A stretch of 64,000 bases of DNA, taken from positions 1,084,501 to 1,148,500 of the forward strand of contig JAPXFQ010002690.1 of assembly GCA_028564705.1 (NCBI GenBank). Direction: 5' to 3'. The notes under the pieces were generated by a model. The model had not been told where the DNA came from, did not search any database, and saw only the letters and a list, made by a program, of their open reading frames with translations. Below, in pieces: positions 22,084-32,010 of this stretch. A program made the translations under genes and the position numbers. The stretch is from Apricaphanius iberus (lineage: Eukaryota > Chordata > Actinopteri > Cyprinodontiformes > Aphaniidae). Each line of letters starts with the position of its first letter. The stretch's first letter is position 1.

Positions 22084-22668
22084 TCAGCAGAGAGCTGCTG
22101 CAGATGAGGGACAGGAGGGGGGGTCAGGGGCCGGAGCACACTGGGACCAGTGAAACCAAGTAGAACCTTTTCCACGCAGCTGGACAGCGTGAGTCGTACG
22201 AGCAGCAACCTGGAACGGGCCAGACCAGCGAGGCTCCTGCCACTTTCTCTTATACACCTTCAGCCAAACTCGTCCAGCCTCGGAAGCAGACGCCGCAGGT
22301 CCCTGCACGTCACGGGGAGCCGGAAGGAAGGAGGAGACCAGGCCCTTCAGCTGCTGATGATCACCTCGAGGATCTGGATCAGGATGGGGCGAAACCTGTG
22401 GTTCTCTGCCAGCCCAAGGACCAGGGAAGATCCTGCCTGTAAACATCTCATAAGGAGTAAGACCTTTTGTCCTACAGACAGATGATCTGATGGCCATCAG
22501 AGCAATAGGGAGAGCATCTAGCCAATTTAGCCCCGTCTGAGCTGAAATCTTTGCCAGCTTCAACTTTAAAGTAGAATTAGAACGCTCGACAACACCTTGC
22601 GATTGCGGATGATAAACAGTGCCGAACTTGTGGGTTATTCCCATCTGTTCCTCAACCTGCCGGAGATG
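22084..22668 (-). pseudogene. pol: Integrase C-terminal part of pol, beyond a nonsense codon
   Basis: In frame with the upstream pol ORF but separated from it by the TAA at 22669-22671. It carries the third catalytic residue of integrase, the Glu in SQGVVERSN (codon about 22585-22587). After it come a helical segment with LPIALMAIR, a proline-rich linker, and a C-terminal SH3-like domain with a WSGPFQV (GPY/F-type) motif and a WFHWSQ segment as in gamma/epsilon-type integrases. The stop at 22084 ends pol. With this part cut off, the translated integrase lacks its Glu and would be inactive. Confidence 0.88.
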
Positions 22669-25600
22669 TTAATTTTTAAAATGTGTGCCATTGTCAGACC
22701 TGACCTTAGTCGGAAAGCCATGGCACGGAATCCAGTGGTTAATCAAAGATTTCACCACCGTTTGAGAAGTCTCCCGTCTAGCAGGAAAAGCAGAAAAGCA
22801 CGAGGTCAATGAATCAATAATCACTAACAGGTATCGGAAACCCCTAACAGGTGTCCCCATATCTGTATAATCGATCACGATCTCCTCGCCAGGCCTACAC
22901 AAGTCCTGGAAGGCTCCCATTTCTGGCTTGATAGTAGGCTTAGGATTAAATTGACCACACACCACACATTCACTCAAAAAACTCTTAATCATATGTGGCA
23001 GGAAAGGATGCCACCAAAAACAAAGATTACGTTTCATCTGAGTGTATGACACATGTGCCACACCGTGAGCCTCCTGAAAAAGGGTGTGTTTTAACGCGGC
23101 AGGTAAAACCAAACGGCCATCAGGCCCACGCCAAAAACCATCAGCAAAAACAGCACCTCTATCCTTCCACACAGTCATCTCCTGTGGCGCAGCAGCCTGC
23201 TGCGCCAACTGCAATTCCTCAGTAAAACTGTCTGACAGTTCCTGCGCTGACGTGACAATCACCTGTGTGTGGACACGTGACAGGTAACCCGCTGCCTCTT
23301 TTGCAGCCAAATCTGCCGCAGCATTTCCACGCGCATCAACAGTGTCAGCCTTGCTGTGACCCTTACACTTAAGAACAGCAAGGTTAGCTGGCAACATGAC
23401 AACATCAAAAAGTTCCATAATGTCCGCATGATGCTGTATAGGCTTACCCGTAGTGGTAACAAAACCTGCTCTCTTCCACTGCGGTAATTCATAATGAATG
23501 ACAGAAAACCCATAATTCGAATCAGTGTAAATCGTCACATCTTTATCTCTGCCCCACTTGCATGCTTCAATAAGAGCCCTTATTTCAGCACGCTGTGCGC
23601 TCTGCTTGCCATCAAGCTTCCCTGAAACAACAGTCTGAAATGAATCCCCATTTTGCTCTACTATTGCGAAACCTGATCTCAACTGCCCCTGCAAATCCCT
23701 AAAACAGCAACCATCTGTATAAAGCACAACACCTGAAGGCAAAGGGTCAGATCGCAAATCAGGACGTATTTTTTGAGCAACCGAATTCAGTCTGACACAG
23801 TCATGCTGCTCCCCAGAGATGGTCATTTGGTCAGCCATGTTTATTCCTTCATGCGCAAAAACAATGTTCGGTGCTTCCAAAACTCTGCTAATTCGCTGTT
23901 GACGCAAAGTTGAAAGAGTAAACATCTCAGAATTAACCAATGCCATGACCCCATGAGATGTCAAAATATGAAGTGGATAACCCCTGACAATGTGTGATGT
24001 TTTTTCCACTAGATGAGCTATACCGGCTGCGTGTCTCGTGCAAGGCGGCTGTCTCATTTCAATAGCTTGCAGCTTTATGCTAAGATACATAAGAATCTGT
24101 CTCTGACCACACTTCTTCTGAAACAAAATGCCATTAACAATGCCATCTGTCTCTGATGTGTCGAGAAAAAATGGACATGTATAGTCAGGAGTGGCCAAAT
24201 CAGCTGCTTGTGCCAGAGCCTGTTTCAACCTAATAAATGCCTCCTCAGCTGGTATATCCCATACTAATTTAGCATGTAGATTCTTCATACCATGAGCATT
24301 TACAAGCGCTCTGAGTGGTGTGGTTAGGTTCGTGTAATGAGGCACATAATGTCTGGAAAAATTTGTCAGTCCCAGAAATGACAGCATTGATTTAACAGTG
24401 AGAGGTTTTGAATGAGCCAAAATAGCATTTTTGTGGGTATCAGTCAGTCCAGCGCCCTGAGCTGTCACCTTCCGCCCCAGGAACTGGACCTCCTGTCTGA
24501 CCAACTGAAGCTTATCACGGGAGACTTTATAACCCTCTCTCCCCAGATGTCGTAACACAGCTAGAGTAGCTGCTATGCATGATTCAACAGTAGGGGCCGC
24601 CAAAATTAAATCGTCCACATACTGGGTCAGAACACAGCCTGGAGGGAGCTGTACAGTGCTTAATGACTGCTTCAAAACCTCATTAAACAAACCTGGACTC
24701 AAAGCGAAACCCTGCGGAAGCCTACTATAACGTAGCTTCCTTCCTCTGAATGTAAATGAAAAAACATCCCTGACAGAAGGATGGAGGGGTAAACAGAAAA
24801 ACGCGTTAGCCAAATCTATGCAGGTAAACCATTTCAAATCAGGTGTAAGAGATGCCAAAGCCGTATACGGATTGGGCGTAGCAATGGGAGGGGTTTTGAG
24901 GGCCTCGTTGACAGCACGCAAATCATGTGCCATTCTGTATTTACCAGTACCTTGTTTTTCTACAGGAAGAATAGGGGTGTTATATGGAGAATCCGATGGT
25001 TCTAAAACTCCTACTTCAAGTAACCCTGCAATAGTGTCTGCAATACCTTCCTCAGCCTGAGGTTTATGTGGATACTGCAGACGCCAAATTGGATCAGAAT
25101 GTTTCATCTCAAATGTTATGGGTGTTGTATGCACTAGACCAACATCAGTGGGACCATCTGACCACAAAGAGTCAGGCACGACCTTTAATGCCTCCACTGC
25201 ATCAGGATGATCTGTTTTTTCTCTGCCATGATTTCTAGAAAGCTGCAAATGTTCCAAAAAAGTAGTGTCTGAGAGCTGCGTGTCTATTTTGTACATCTGA
25301 GAAGAATGAGAAAAACAGACCGAAGGTACCTGGGTAGGAACCCAATCCTTTAATGTAACTCCCCTTTTAACCATTCCCCCCACATCTTTAGCTTGATGTT
25401 TTGGATGCAACAATAGCGATATGTGAGGAAGCGCTTCAGCTTTCATCATATACCATTTATGCTGCTCTGAAGTCAGATCAGCAAACAGTGCAACACCCTC
25501 CTTCCCCACAAAGCATGGACCCGAAGCCACAGACCAAGTTTGTCCTTCAAGTTCTGTTTCAAATTTTTCCTGATACAAAGTAGGATCGCCCCTCTCATAT

Positions 25601-26148
25601 AGGAAGGTTACATGTAATGGGTCAGGCGGTGGAACAAAAGGCTGGAGTTCAAGCAGCCACGGCTTCCAGCATCTCAGAAATTCAGCCGCAGAAGATTCAC
25701 TTGCAGACATCGTAGTCAATCTGGCCCAGAAAATATCAGCCACTTGTGAAGTGTCATCTTTCAGCAAAAATTGACCACTCATGGTGTCACAGCAATGTGT
25801 ATGTCCATTCGAAAAAGTCACCATAAGTCCATCAGGGGTACACAGGATAGTAGCACCCAGTTTGATAAGCAGATCTCTGCCTAACAAGTTGACAGGAGTG
25901 GTTTGAGCAATGACAAAAGGATGTGATAGTCTTTGACCTCCCACCGCAACAGGCAATGGTTGAGTGACAGGGAGAATCATCGGAGCCCCAGAGATGCCCA
26001 TCCCAGACACTGTGTTCCCAGAAAAATTGACGTCTGGTAAAACTCTGTCCAGCGTGCTGAAAGTAGCACCAGTGTCCACCAAGAATGGCAATGAATGTCC
26101 ATATATGTCCATTGTGAGCATTGGATCCCCATTAGTCCTGCTCACCAA
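22669..26148 (-). CDS. pol: Retroviral Pol polyprotein: protease, reverse transcriptase, RNase H, integrase (truncated)
   Basis: An open frame of 1159 residues. Domains in order: an aspartic protease with LVDTGATFSTLD (catalytic D25-T26-G27), a connecting region, then reverse transcriptase with LPQGFALSPGLF and the YVDD active site (24610-24621). RNase H follows with VLYTDG near 23720. Integrase has an H-x3-H and C-x2-C zinc site (HGVAH ... CVVC), IDYTD (first catalytic Asp) and RSDNG (second Asp). A TAA at 22669-22671 stops it before the catalytic Glu. The first codon is TTG, not ATG: the frame is continuous with gag through the UGA at 26167-26169, so Pol was most likely made as a Gag-Pol fusion by readthrough. 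Confidence 0.95.
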   Translation of the reverse strand: MVSRTNGDPMLTMDIYGHSLPFLVDTGATFSTLDRVLPDVNFSGNTVSGMGISGAPMILPVTQPLPVAVGGQRLSHPFVIAQTTPVNLLGRDLLIKLGATILCTPDGLMVTFSNGHTHCCDTMSGQFLLKDDTSQVADIFWARLTTMSASESSAAEFLRCWKPWLLELQPFVPPPDPLHVTFLYERGDPTLYQEKFETELEGQTWSVASGPCFVGKEGVALFADLTSEQHKWYMMKAEALPHISLLLHPKHQAKDVGGMVKRGVTLKDWVPTQVPSVCFSHSSQMYKIDTQLSDTTFLEHLQLSRNHGREKTDHPDAVEALKVVPDSLWSDGPTDVGLVHTTPITFEMKHSDPIWRLQYPHKPQAEEGIADTIAGLLEVGVLEPSDSPYNTPILPVEKQGTGKYRMAHDLRAVNEALKTPPIATPNPYTALASLTPDLKWFTCIDLANAFFCLPLHPSVRDVFSFTFRGRKLRYSRLPQGFALSPGLFNEVLKQSLSTVQLPPGCVLTQYVDDLILAAPTVESCIAATLAVLRHLGREGYKVSRDKLQLVRQEVQFLGRKVTAQGAGLTDTHKNAILAHSKPLTVKSMLSFLGLTNFSRHYVPHYTNLTTPLRALVNAHGMKNLHAKLVWDIPAEEAFIRLKQALAQAADLATPDYTCPFFLDTSETDGIVNGILFQKKCGQRQILMYLSIKLQAIEMRQPPCTRHAAGIAHLVEKTSHIVRGYPLHILTSHGVMALVNSEMFTLSTLRQQRISRVLEAPNIVFAHEGINMADQMTISGEQHDCVRLNSVAQKIRPDLRSDPLPSGVVLYTDGCCFRDLQGQLRSGFAIVEQNGDSFQTVVSGKLDGKQSAQRAEIRALIEACKWGRDKDVTIYTDSNYGFSVIHYELPQWKRAGFVTTTGKPIQHHADIMELFDVVMLPANLAVLKCKGHSKADTVDARGNAAADLAAKEAAGYLSRVHTQVIVTSAQELSDSFTEELQLAQQAAAPQEMTVWKDRGAVFADGFWRGPDGRLVLPAALKHTLFQEAHGVAHVSYTQMKRNLCFWWHPFLPHMIKSFLSECVVCGQFNPKPTIKPEMGAFQDLCRPGEEIVIDYTDMGTPVRGFRYLLVIIDSLTSCFSAFPARRETSQTVVKSLINHWIPCHGFPTKVRSDNGTHFKN

Positions 26149-26169
26149 GGTACTCTGCGGGCATTGTCA
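26114..26169 (-). promoter_or_regulatory. Candidate gag-pol readthrough signal: UGA plus downstream hairpin
   Basis: Gag ends with TGA (26167-26169) and pol continues in the same frame. The codon after the stop is CAA followed by T, close to the CAR-YYA context known to favour readthrough. About 20 nt downstream, GTGAGCA (26139-26145) pairs perfectly with TGCTCAC (26114-26120) across an 18-nt loop, with two further C-G pairs possible outside mismatches. Gammaretroviruses place a pseudoknot in this position. Whether a pseudoknot forms here is not settled. Confidence 0.6.
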
Positions 26170-28275
26170 AAACTGAGGCCCCCCCTGTCCTCCTTGATAG
26201 GCGGGAGGAACCATATGCTGATTCGGAGCAAAATGTGAAGGTGGCTGACCGGGAGGAATAGCGCCCCCTCGTGGATGTGGACAGTCCTTCACCCAGTGCT
26301 CATTTGAGCCACACCTCCGACAACCGCCAGCACCTGGCTGCCCTCTTCCCAGGCCTCTATTACCACCAAACCTGGCCCTACCACGTGACCGTCCCCGAGA
26401 GTGCCATGTCCGATAAGGAGCAGCAAATGGCTGATTCGGTGCGGCTGCAGCATACATTACAGGAAAGGAAGGCAACACTGTAGCTGATCCAACAGTCGGC
26501 GCTGCTTTAGCCACCATCTGCTTCACTTTTTTTGACTGATGAAAGTCACCCAATTTATTCTGAGCCTCCTTTAAGTGGAGCTTCAGCAAAGCAGTCTCCA
26601 TTTTCTTATTCTCCGCAGCGTCCCTTATAGCAGAATCTTGAGCTTCTTGTAAATAATGTGTTATGTGTCTCTCCCATGTAGGCTGATCATAAATATGTGA
26701 ATCAGGATTACGTTTCATTAGTGTAGCAACAGACTCTGGCATGCCCGCTAAAACTGCTTCTCTAAACCAGTTTCTGTTATTCCCGGCATCTCTGGGATAT
26801 TCGCCAGTAACGTCAACCCATTTATCTTTACATTTAGCCAGATATTCCGCGGGAGTTACATCAGTTGACCAAGGAAATTTCAAAATCTTAGAGGCGGGCG
26901 GGGTAGGATACTTTCTCCTGACCCACTCAGCAAGTTCAGGCGCGTGAAGCGCAAAAGGGACTTCATCTAGTATTTGCACTAAGTTGCACTGGAGCATCAT
27001 CTCATTATAGTCTGTTAATGTCAACATTCTGCCCATAATTGCTTTCCAGTCCCCCACCGCTAGTGTTTGGCCTGAAGTCAGCTGATTTAATTTGTTTATC
27101 CAACAGTTTCCACCACCAGTCAAAGCGGGGAGTTGCAGAGTGATAGCAGAAATGTCAGCCAGCCTCCATGGTTTGTAAATTACTGAACCATCCGATGCTC
27201 CCACTAAAGGAAACATTAAATTAGTGCCCCCATGAGTTCTGGTATTCTGATAAACCCCCTCGCCCTTGTCAACTCTCAACGTCTGTCCGTCGTTAACCTG
27301 TCCAACTGTTGCACATTCATCACTTTTAGTGGGGCTGGTACTCCCCCGAAGGTCAGCAGCCTGCCCTCGCACCAAAGATGTTAATCTGTCCTGATCCTTA
27401 AGGACCCCATCCATCTGTTGTTGAACTGTATTTAACCTGTGTTCGTGCTGCTCTATTTCCTCCATTAATCTACCATTGTAAGCCAAAAACAATTTATCAG
27501 TCTCCTGTTCTGTTCTGTTTTTAACTAAGTTCAACAACTGTCTGTCCTCCTCCGCAGTGTGTGCCACAGTTCCTTTACCGGTGACCTCAAAATGCAATTT
27601 ATAATCCTGTCCCTCATCGTCCACCTTCAGATCACCCTGTGGTTTATTAGTTAATGGGTCATGGGCCACAGACCTCTGTGATGGGCCACTCCAGTGTAAG
27701 ACTGCAGTGTTTGAAGGGAGGGGGGAAGCGGGGGAAGCAGGAGAGGTACCCAGAGAGGGTGGTGCACACCTCTGTGATGTAGCCTGCGTGCTTTGAAGTA
27801 CGCTCTGGCCATCGTCAGTTTCCAACCCCCAAGAAATGTTTGTTTTACCAGATGTAGACAAGACGGGATACATATTTTGATAAGGCGGAGGAGTCTGGTC
27901 TGCCGAATAAACACTATCTGCAGTAACACACAAATGATCAATGCCTTGACCCGTTAAACCCCATGTCTTCCACATTTTCTCAGTTTTTAAGTATCTCTTC
28001 TTAGCACCAGTGATGCTCCTAGCTGTTTTAGCTTTTTCTGCAAAACTCTTTCCTTCCTCAAAACACATCTGAGAGAGACACCTCTTATGTTCACCACTAG
28101 CAGCATGCCGAGACCACATGGCCTTCATGTCGGCTTGAAACTGCTTTTTATCTGTTTCACCGGGCTTATCAACTAATACAGAATATAGTTTTGAAATGTA
28201 TACTAACAATTGGGCATCTAACGTGCGCCACTCGTGTCCCAATGGAGAAGGAAGCAATTTATATTCGGCTGCCAT
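26167..28275 (-). CDS. gag: Retroviral Gag polyprotein
   Basis: Structural polyprotein of the virion, 702 residues from the ATG at 28275, with no internal stop. An in-frame ATG lies 16 codons upstream at 28323, but the hydrophobic extension it adds is unlike a Gag start, so 28275 is preferred. There is no Gly at position 2, hence no sign of myristoylation. A PPPY late-domain motif (129-132) would recruit Nedd4-type ligases. A charged coiled-coil-like segment precedes the capsid part, which includes the TPAEYLAKCKDKW region and a possible major homology region around AVLAGMPESV. A Gly-Arg-rich box is followed by one CCHC zinc knuckle (C-x2-C-x4-H-x4-C, 652-665). It ends at the UGA through which pol is in frame. 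Confidence 0.95.
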   Translation of the reverse strand: MAAEYKLLPSPLGHEWRTLDAQLLVYISKLYSVLVDKPGETDKKQFQADMKAMWSRHAASGEHKRCLSQMCFEEGKSFAEKAKTARSITGAKKRYLKTEKMWKTWGLTGQGIDHLCVTADSVYSADQTPPPYQNMYPVLSTSGKTNISWGLETDDGQSVLQSTQATSQRCAPPSLGTSPASPASPLPSNTAVLHWSGPSQRSVAHDPLTNKPQGDLKVDDEGQDYKLHFEVTGKGTVAHTAEEDRQLLNLVKNRTEQETDKLFLAYNGRLMEEIEQHEHRLNTVQQQMDGVLKDQDRLTSLVRGQAADLRGSTSPTKSDECATVGQVNDGQTLRVDKGEGVYQNTRTHGGTNLMFPLVGASDGSVIYKPWRLADISAITLQLPALTGGGNCWINKLNQLTSGQTLAVGDWKAIMGRMLTLTDYNEMMLQCNLVQILDEVPFALHAPELAEWVRRKYPTPPASKILKFPWSTDVTPAEYLAKCKDKWVDVTGEYPRDAGNNRNWFREAVLAGMPESVATLMKRNPDSHIYDQPTWERHITHYLQEAQDSAIRDAAENKKMETALLKLHLKEAQNKLGDFHQSKKVKQMVAKAAPTVGSATVLPSFPVMYAAAAPNQPFAAPYRTWHSRGRSRGRARFGGNRGLGRGQPGAGGCRRCGSNEHWVKDCPHPRGGAIPPGQPPSHFAPNQHMVPPAYQGGQGGPQF

Positions 28276-30096
28276 TGAAAGTTTAAAACAAAATACAAAA
28301 TGGATTAAAATTGAAGTAGGCAATTTGTAATAACTATGTAAATTATTTATTTTAATTGAAAAACTATCAATTAGTAGGCCAAATTTATCCCAATATTAAT
28401 GCAGTTAATAGTAAAGACAGGCAGTATTTTATTTAACTTAGTTATTTTTATTCTTTATAGTGAAGTGGTTTATGTATTATTTTAGTCATATAACATTAAC
28501 CTTAATAATGATTTATGCAAAGCCGAAACGAAGGAAATCTAAAAAGGTTTATAACGAACTTTTTATTTTCTCATTAATTTATTTATATACTGAGACATCA
28601 GCTGTTTTGTCTAAAACACAAAGAATTTTAATGAAGTCCGGCCGGCGGCAAAACCCGCGACGGACACTTCCACGAATCACACAAAGAAATAGAATTCTCC
28701 CAATATAAAAGCAGTCTCATTTATCATTAAAACAAACCGAAAAAAATATCTGAAAAACTCGCTTTGTAACACAATCGTAGATCGTTTTTACAAAAAAGAA
28801 GTCGACCGAAGTTAGCGGACCAAGTCAAACACAATAGAACTTCCGGGTCACCACGCGGAACGGAAAAAAAACAACCGGGACAAAGACGGCTAATTCTTCA
28901 CTACAATGTTAAACCGAACAAACTGTACTCATAAGTAAACCAACCAAAGACAAAAACAAAATGCCTCCAGCAGAACCACACTTCGTCTCCAAAAAACTCG
29001 AATAGCTGTTTAACCGTGTCAAACAAATACCGGTCGGAAGCTAGGCTACCAGAGTGTAGCTGTAAGCATGAGCACCCCAGCTCAATCTGAACAAAACGGT
29101 GCCGCTGCGTTACAATAAAAAGTTATTTTATATATATATTCTAAAGAGTTTACTACCAGTTATCCATAACAATAGTCGTATATATGTGTTAAACAATGCT
29201 TTAGACGTGTTTACGTAAGTGTACAAGGTTGAACGCCTTTATTCCAGGCGAGACTCACACACACTGTATGTTAGCTGTAAGCTAAATATGTGGTACTGTA
29301 ACGAACCGAAAATGATAGTTCCCATTATTCCTCTACAATGCCAAGCTTCTACGCAATCTGCACAAACAGAAAACGAGGGCATCGACTAGGCGTTTAAAAT
29401 TCGCAGAGGAATTATGGTTTTAGATTCAGTCAGTTAGGTCCCCTAAATGAGGAGTTTATATGAGGCCGGTGTGCAAAAAAGCTACCTAGTAGCTTTCTTC
29501 CCTAGCCTCCACTCCGTCCAAGCACACCCACAATCACACCAAAAACAAGTACAGTAATTTTACAATATTTATCAAACACTAACCTCAAACCGGGCCGACC
29601 AAAAACTGGACCCTAATCCACACTTCCACGTTTGCGATGCTCAGTCGCGCATTTTGGAAGAAAACGCAGCCTCTCCAAAGTAATCCGTTAGCAGTCAGAG
29701 GGCTCCCGGGCCCTGCCTGCCGCTAAATTCGTTTGCCAGCCAAGGAGGTCCCAAACCAGCGTCCTGGTTGGGCCGGACGGCCACCCTCGAGCCCGATCCG
29801 CACTTTGGTCGGCCCTTAACCAAAAAAAAACAACACATCAACATTAAACGGAGAACGGTTAGATCAATCAATACCTATTAATTTGGTGTTAGCGCTGTTC
29901 CAGATTGATACAAAACCACCCGGGTGCTGATTTAGCAAGGATCAATCCAGTCGCTCTCCGATTCTCTGTTGAACTCCAAGGAAAAAACACAAAATTACTG
30001 CAATGTCACAAACACACGCATCAACCAGTTATGCCACACTTTACTACTCACACTCAATCTCTCCCAGCTCCGAAACAACTTAAGACCGAATTACGG
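28276..30096 (-). other. Leader between primer-binding site and gag
   Basis: About 1.8 kb, long for a simple retrovirus. I find no minus-strand coding frame. AT-rich sequence lies next to gag (28280-28620), with a more balanced, CpG-containing part nearer the LTR (29600-29830). It may hold packaging and translation signals, a lost leader gene as in epsilonretroviruses, or inserted sequence. Confidence 0.6.
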
Positions 30097-30114
30097 AGCA
30101 CGCATCCTCCACCA
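30097..30114 (-). promoter_or_regulatory. Primer-binding site, probably tRNA-Ala
   Basis: Two bases after the 5' LTR, the minus strand reads TGGTGGAGGATGCGTGCT. The first ~13 bases resemble the complement of a vertebrate tRNA-Ala 3' end (a TGGTGGAG(G/A)TGC pattern) with one extra base; beyond that the match is lost. TGG at this spacing is standard; the tRNA assignment is from memory of tRNA ends. Confidence 0.65.
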
Positions 30115-30116
30115 TG

Positions 30117-30737
30117 TGTTGGCTCCTAGTTCCCATGCGATCGGCACTCGCTTCCGGAGAGAGTAGGGGCGCCAACATTTACCCCGGCGGGAGTTTTCCA
30201 AAATAAAATCAGAGCTGAGAGACAGAGAGTGAAATAATGCACAGACACAGAATTTCTGTTTCACACTCATACACATCTGCAGATGGGGAACAGTCAGAAC
30301 TGAGTTGAACTGACAATGAATGAACTGAACTGAACTGTCGTTACAGGGGTGTACCATTTTTATTTAACGAAGAACCAAAGAACAGTAGTCACATGGTCTT
30401 TCTCCTCCCCTAGATTTTATTACACCCAACGTACGTTTATTTCTCAGGTTTCCGGAGTTATCACTGTAACCGTTGGTTGTTATGACTGTCTATCTCTCTT
30501 TCTCTGTTTTTTATTCCGCCATCCCACTTTTACAACGTGCATTAACCTTAGTAGAGTTTTACAGACTTAAAAGCTTAAATACCCCCATAAAACCATACTT
30601 GACAAAACATTTCTTTACTATCATGCAAGCTAATAAAAACAGACTTTTACTTTCTGAATACTAACTAAAGATTATATAAACATATTCAATACGAGACTGT
30701 TATATAAAGCAGCCCTAAAAAAATATGAATCACGACA
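30117..30737 (-). repeat. 5' LTR of the endogenous retrovirus
   Basis: 621 bp, TG...CA, transcribed leftward. It differs from the 3' LTR mainly in the middle third (several indels, including a short ACTGAACTG-type repeat near 30311-30340), while its first ~137 bp on the minus strand (30737 back to 30600) are nearly unchanged. A minus-strand AATAAA lies at about 30359-30364. Confidence 0.95.
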
Positions 30738-31097
30738 CTATATAACTATAAGCTTTATCAAAAAGGAAGGGTTTAAACCTAGTCTTGAAAATAGACAGAG
30801 TATCTCACAGACTAAAACTGGGAGCTGGTTCCACAGGAGAGGAGCCTGGTAACTAAAACATCTGCCTCCCAGTCTACTTTTAGAAATCCTAGGAACTACC
30901 AGTAGACCTGCATTCTGAGAACGAAGTGCTCTGTTAGGAAGATATGGAACAATCAGATCTCTGATGTACGATGGAGCTTGATTATAAAGGGCTTTATAAG
31001 TAAGGAGGAGGATCTTAAACTCTTTTCTGGATTTAACATGGAGCCAATGGAGAGAAGCCAAAACAGGAGAAATGTGATCTGCGTTTTTAATATTCAT
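30738..31097 (-). pseudogene. LINE reverse transcriptase, C-terminal region
   Basis: A frame of 119 codons beginning in the LINE body and running to the retroviral insertion. It contains SLHWLHVKSRKEFKILLLTY, APSYIRDLIVPY, an NRALRSQNAGLLVVPR block and a final LWNQLP. This conserved C-terminal layout belongs to L2/CR1-type RTs. It has lost the remainder of the protein through upstream frameshifts. Confidence 0.85.
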
Positions 31098-31666
31098 CAG
31101 AACTCGCTACAGCATTTTGGATCAACTGAATGTTTTAATTGCATTTTGTGGACTTACTGATAATAAGGAATTACAGTAGTCTAGCCTTGAAGTAACAAAT
31201 GCATGGACTAGTTTCTCTGCATCACTCCTGGACAGGATGTTTCTAATTTTAGCAATATTCCGAAAGTGAAAGAAAAAGAAACTTGTTTAATATGGGATTT
31301 AAATGTCATGTCTTGGTCAAAAATTACACAAACGCTCTTTACATTATTACCAGAAGCCAAATTAATGCCATCCAGATGAAGCGATTGATCCAGCAGTTTC
31401 CTTTTTAAAGGTTCTGGTCCAAAGACAAAATCTTCTATCTTTGTCTGAATTTAAAAGTAGAAAATTCAGAATCATCCAGGTTTTTATGTCTTCGAGACAT
31501 GCTTGTAATCTACCTAACTGATTGGTTCGATGGATAAATATATTTGTTTATCATCAGCACAACTGTGGAAATGAATTCCATGTTGTCTAATTATTTTACC
31601 AATTGGAAGCATATAGTAAAGAGAATCGGTCCAAGCACAGAACCCTGTGGCACTCCACAAGTAACC

Positions 31667-32010
31667 CTAATAGAATCTGTCAGACATATATGAATTAACC
31701 CAGCCTAGTACTGTTCCCTTTATCCCTACAACATGTTCAAGCTTTTCTAAGAGAATACTATGATCAACTGTGTCAAAAGCAGCACTGAGATCATACAAGA
31801 CCAGAAAAGTCACAAATCCATTATCTGAGGCTATTGAAATATTATTAGTAACTTTCACCCGTGCTGTTTCAGTGCTATGATGAGCTCTTAAACCTGACTG
31901 AAATTCTTCAAACAGGTTTTTGCTGTCCAGATGCTCACATACTTGATTAGCAACTATTTTCTCAAGAATTTTGGATAGGAAAGAAAGGTCCTTAATTCTG
32001 CCCTCTGTGC
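31667..32010 (-). pseudogene. LINE reverse transcriptase fragment (fingers/palm)
   Basis: On the minus strand the frame carries LSFLSKILEKIVANQV, QSGLRAHHSTETA, a VLYDLSAAFDTVDHSILL palm block with its catalytic-region Asp residues, and GWVNSYMSDR. This is RT blocks 1-4 of an L2-type LINE. The N-terminal side is cut by the foreign segment starting near 32005. The PQGSVLGP and YADD blocks expected next (about 31560-31665) are present only as out-of-frame remnants. Confidence 0.85.

Larger units (their letters stand above)
18616..30737 (-). mobile_element. Endogenous retrovirus, nearly complete provirus (LTR-gag-pol-env-LTR)
   Basis: A 12.1-kb provirus lies on the minus strand. Its ends are TG...CA LTRs (5' LTR 30117-30737, 3' LTR 18616-19214), flanked by the 4-bp target duplication CTAT (18612-18615 and 30738-30741). 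From 5' to 3' it has a candidate tRNA-Ala primer site, a ~1.8-kb leader, gag, an in-frame UGA, pol (protease, RT, RNase H, integrase), a ~0.9-kb gap, env, and a polypurine tract against the 3' LTR. The 4-bp duplication, same-frame gag-pol, single CCHC knuckle and Env with CXXC plus CX6CC fit a gamma/epsilon-like retrovirus of fish. Known breaks are a TAA in integrase and a TAA after the Env signal peptide. It sits inside an older L2 LINE. Confidence 0.96.

Noticed and set aside
22150..22485. 111-codon plus-strand frame
   Set aside because: It lies antisense to the integrase C-terminal region of pol and has no recognisable domain.
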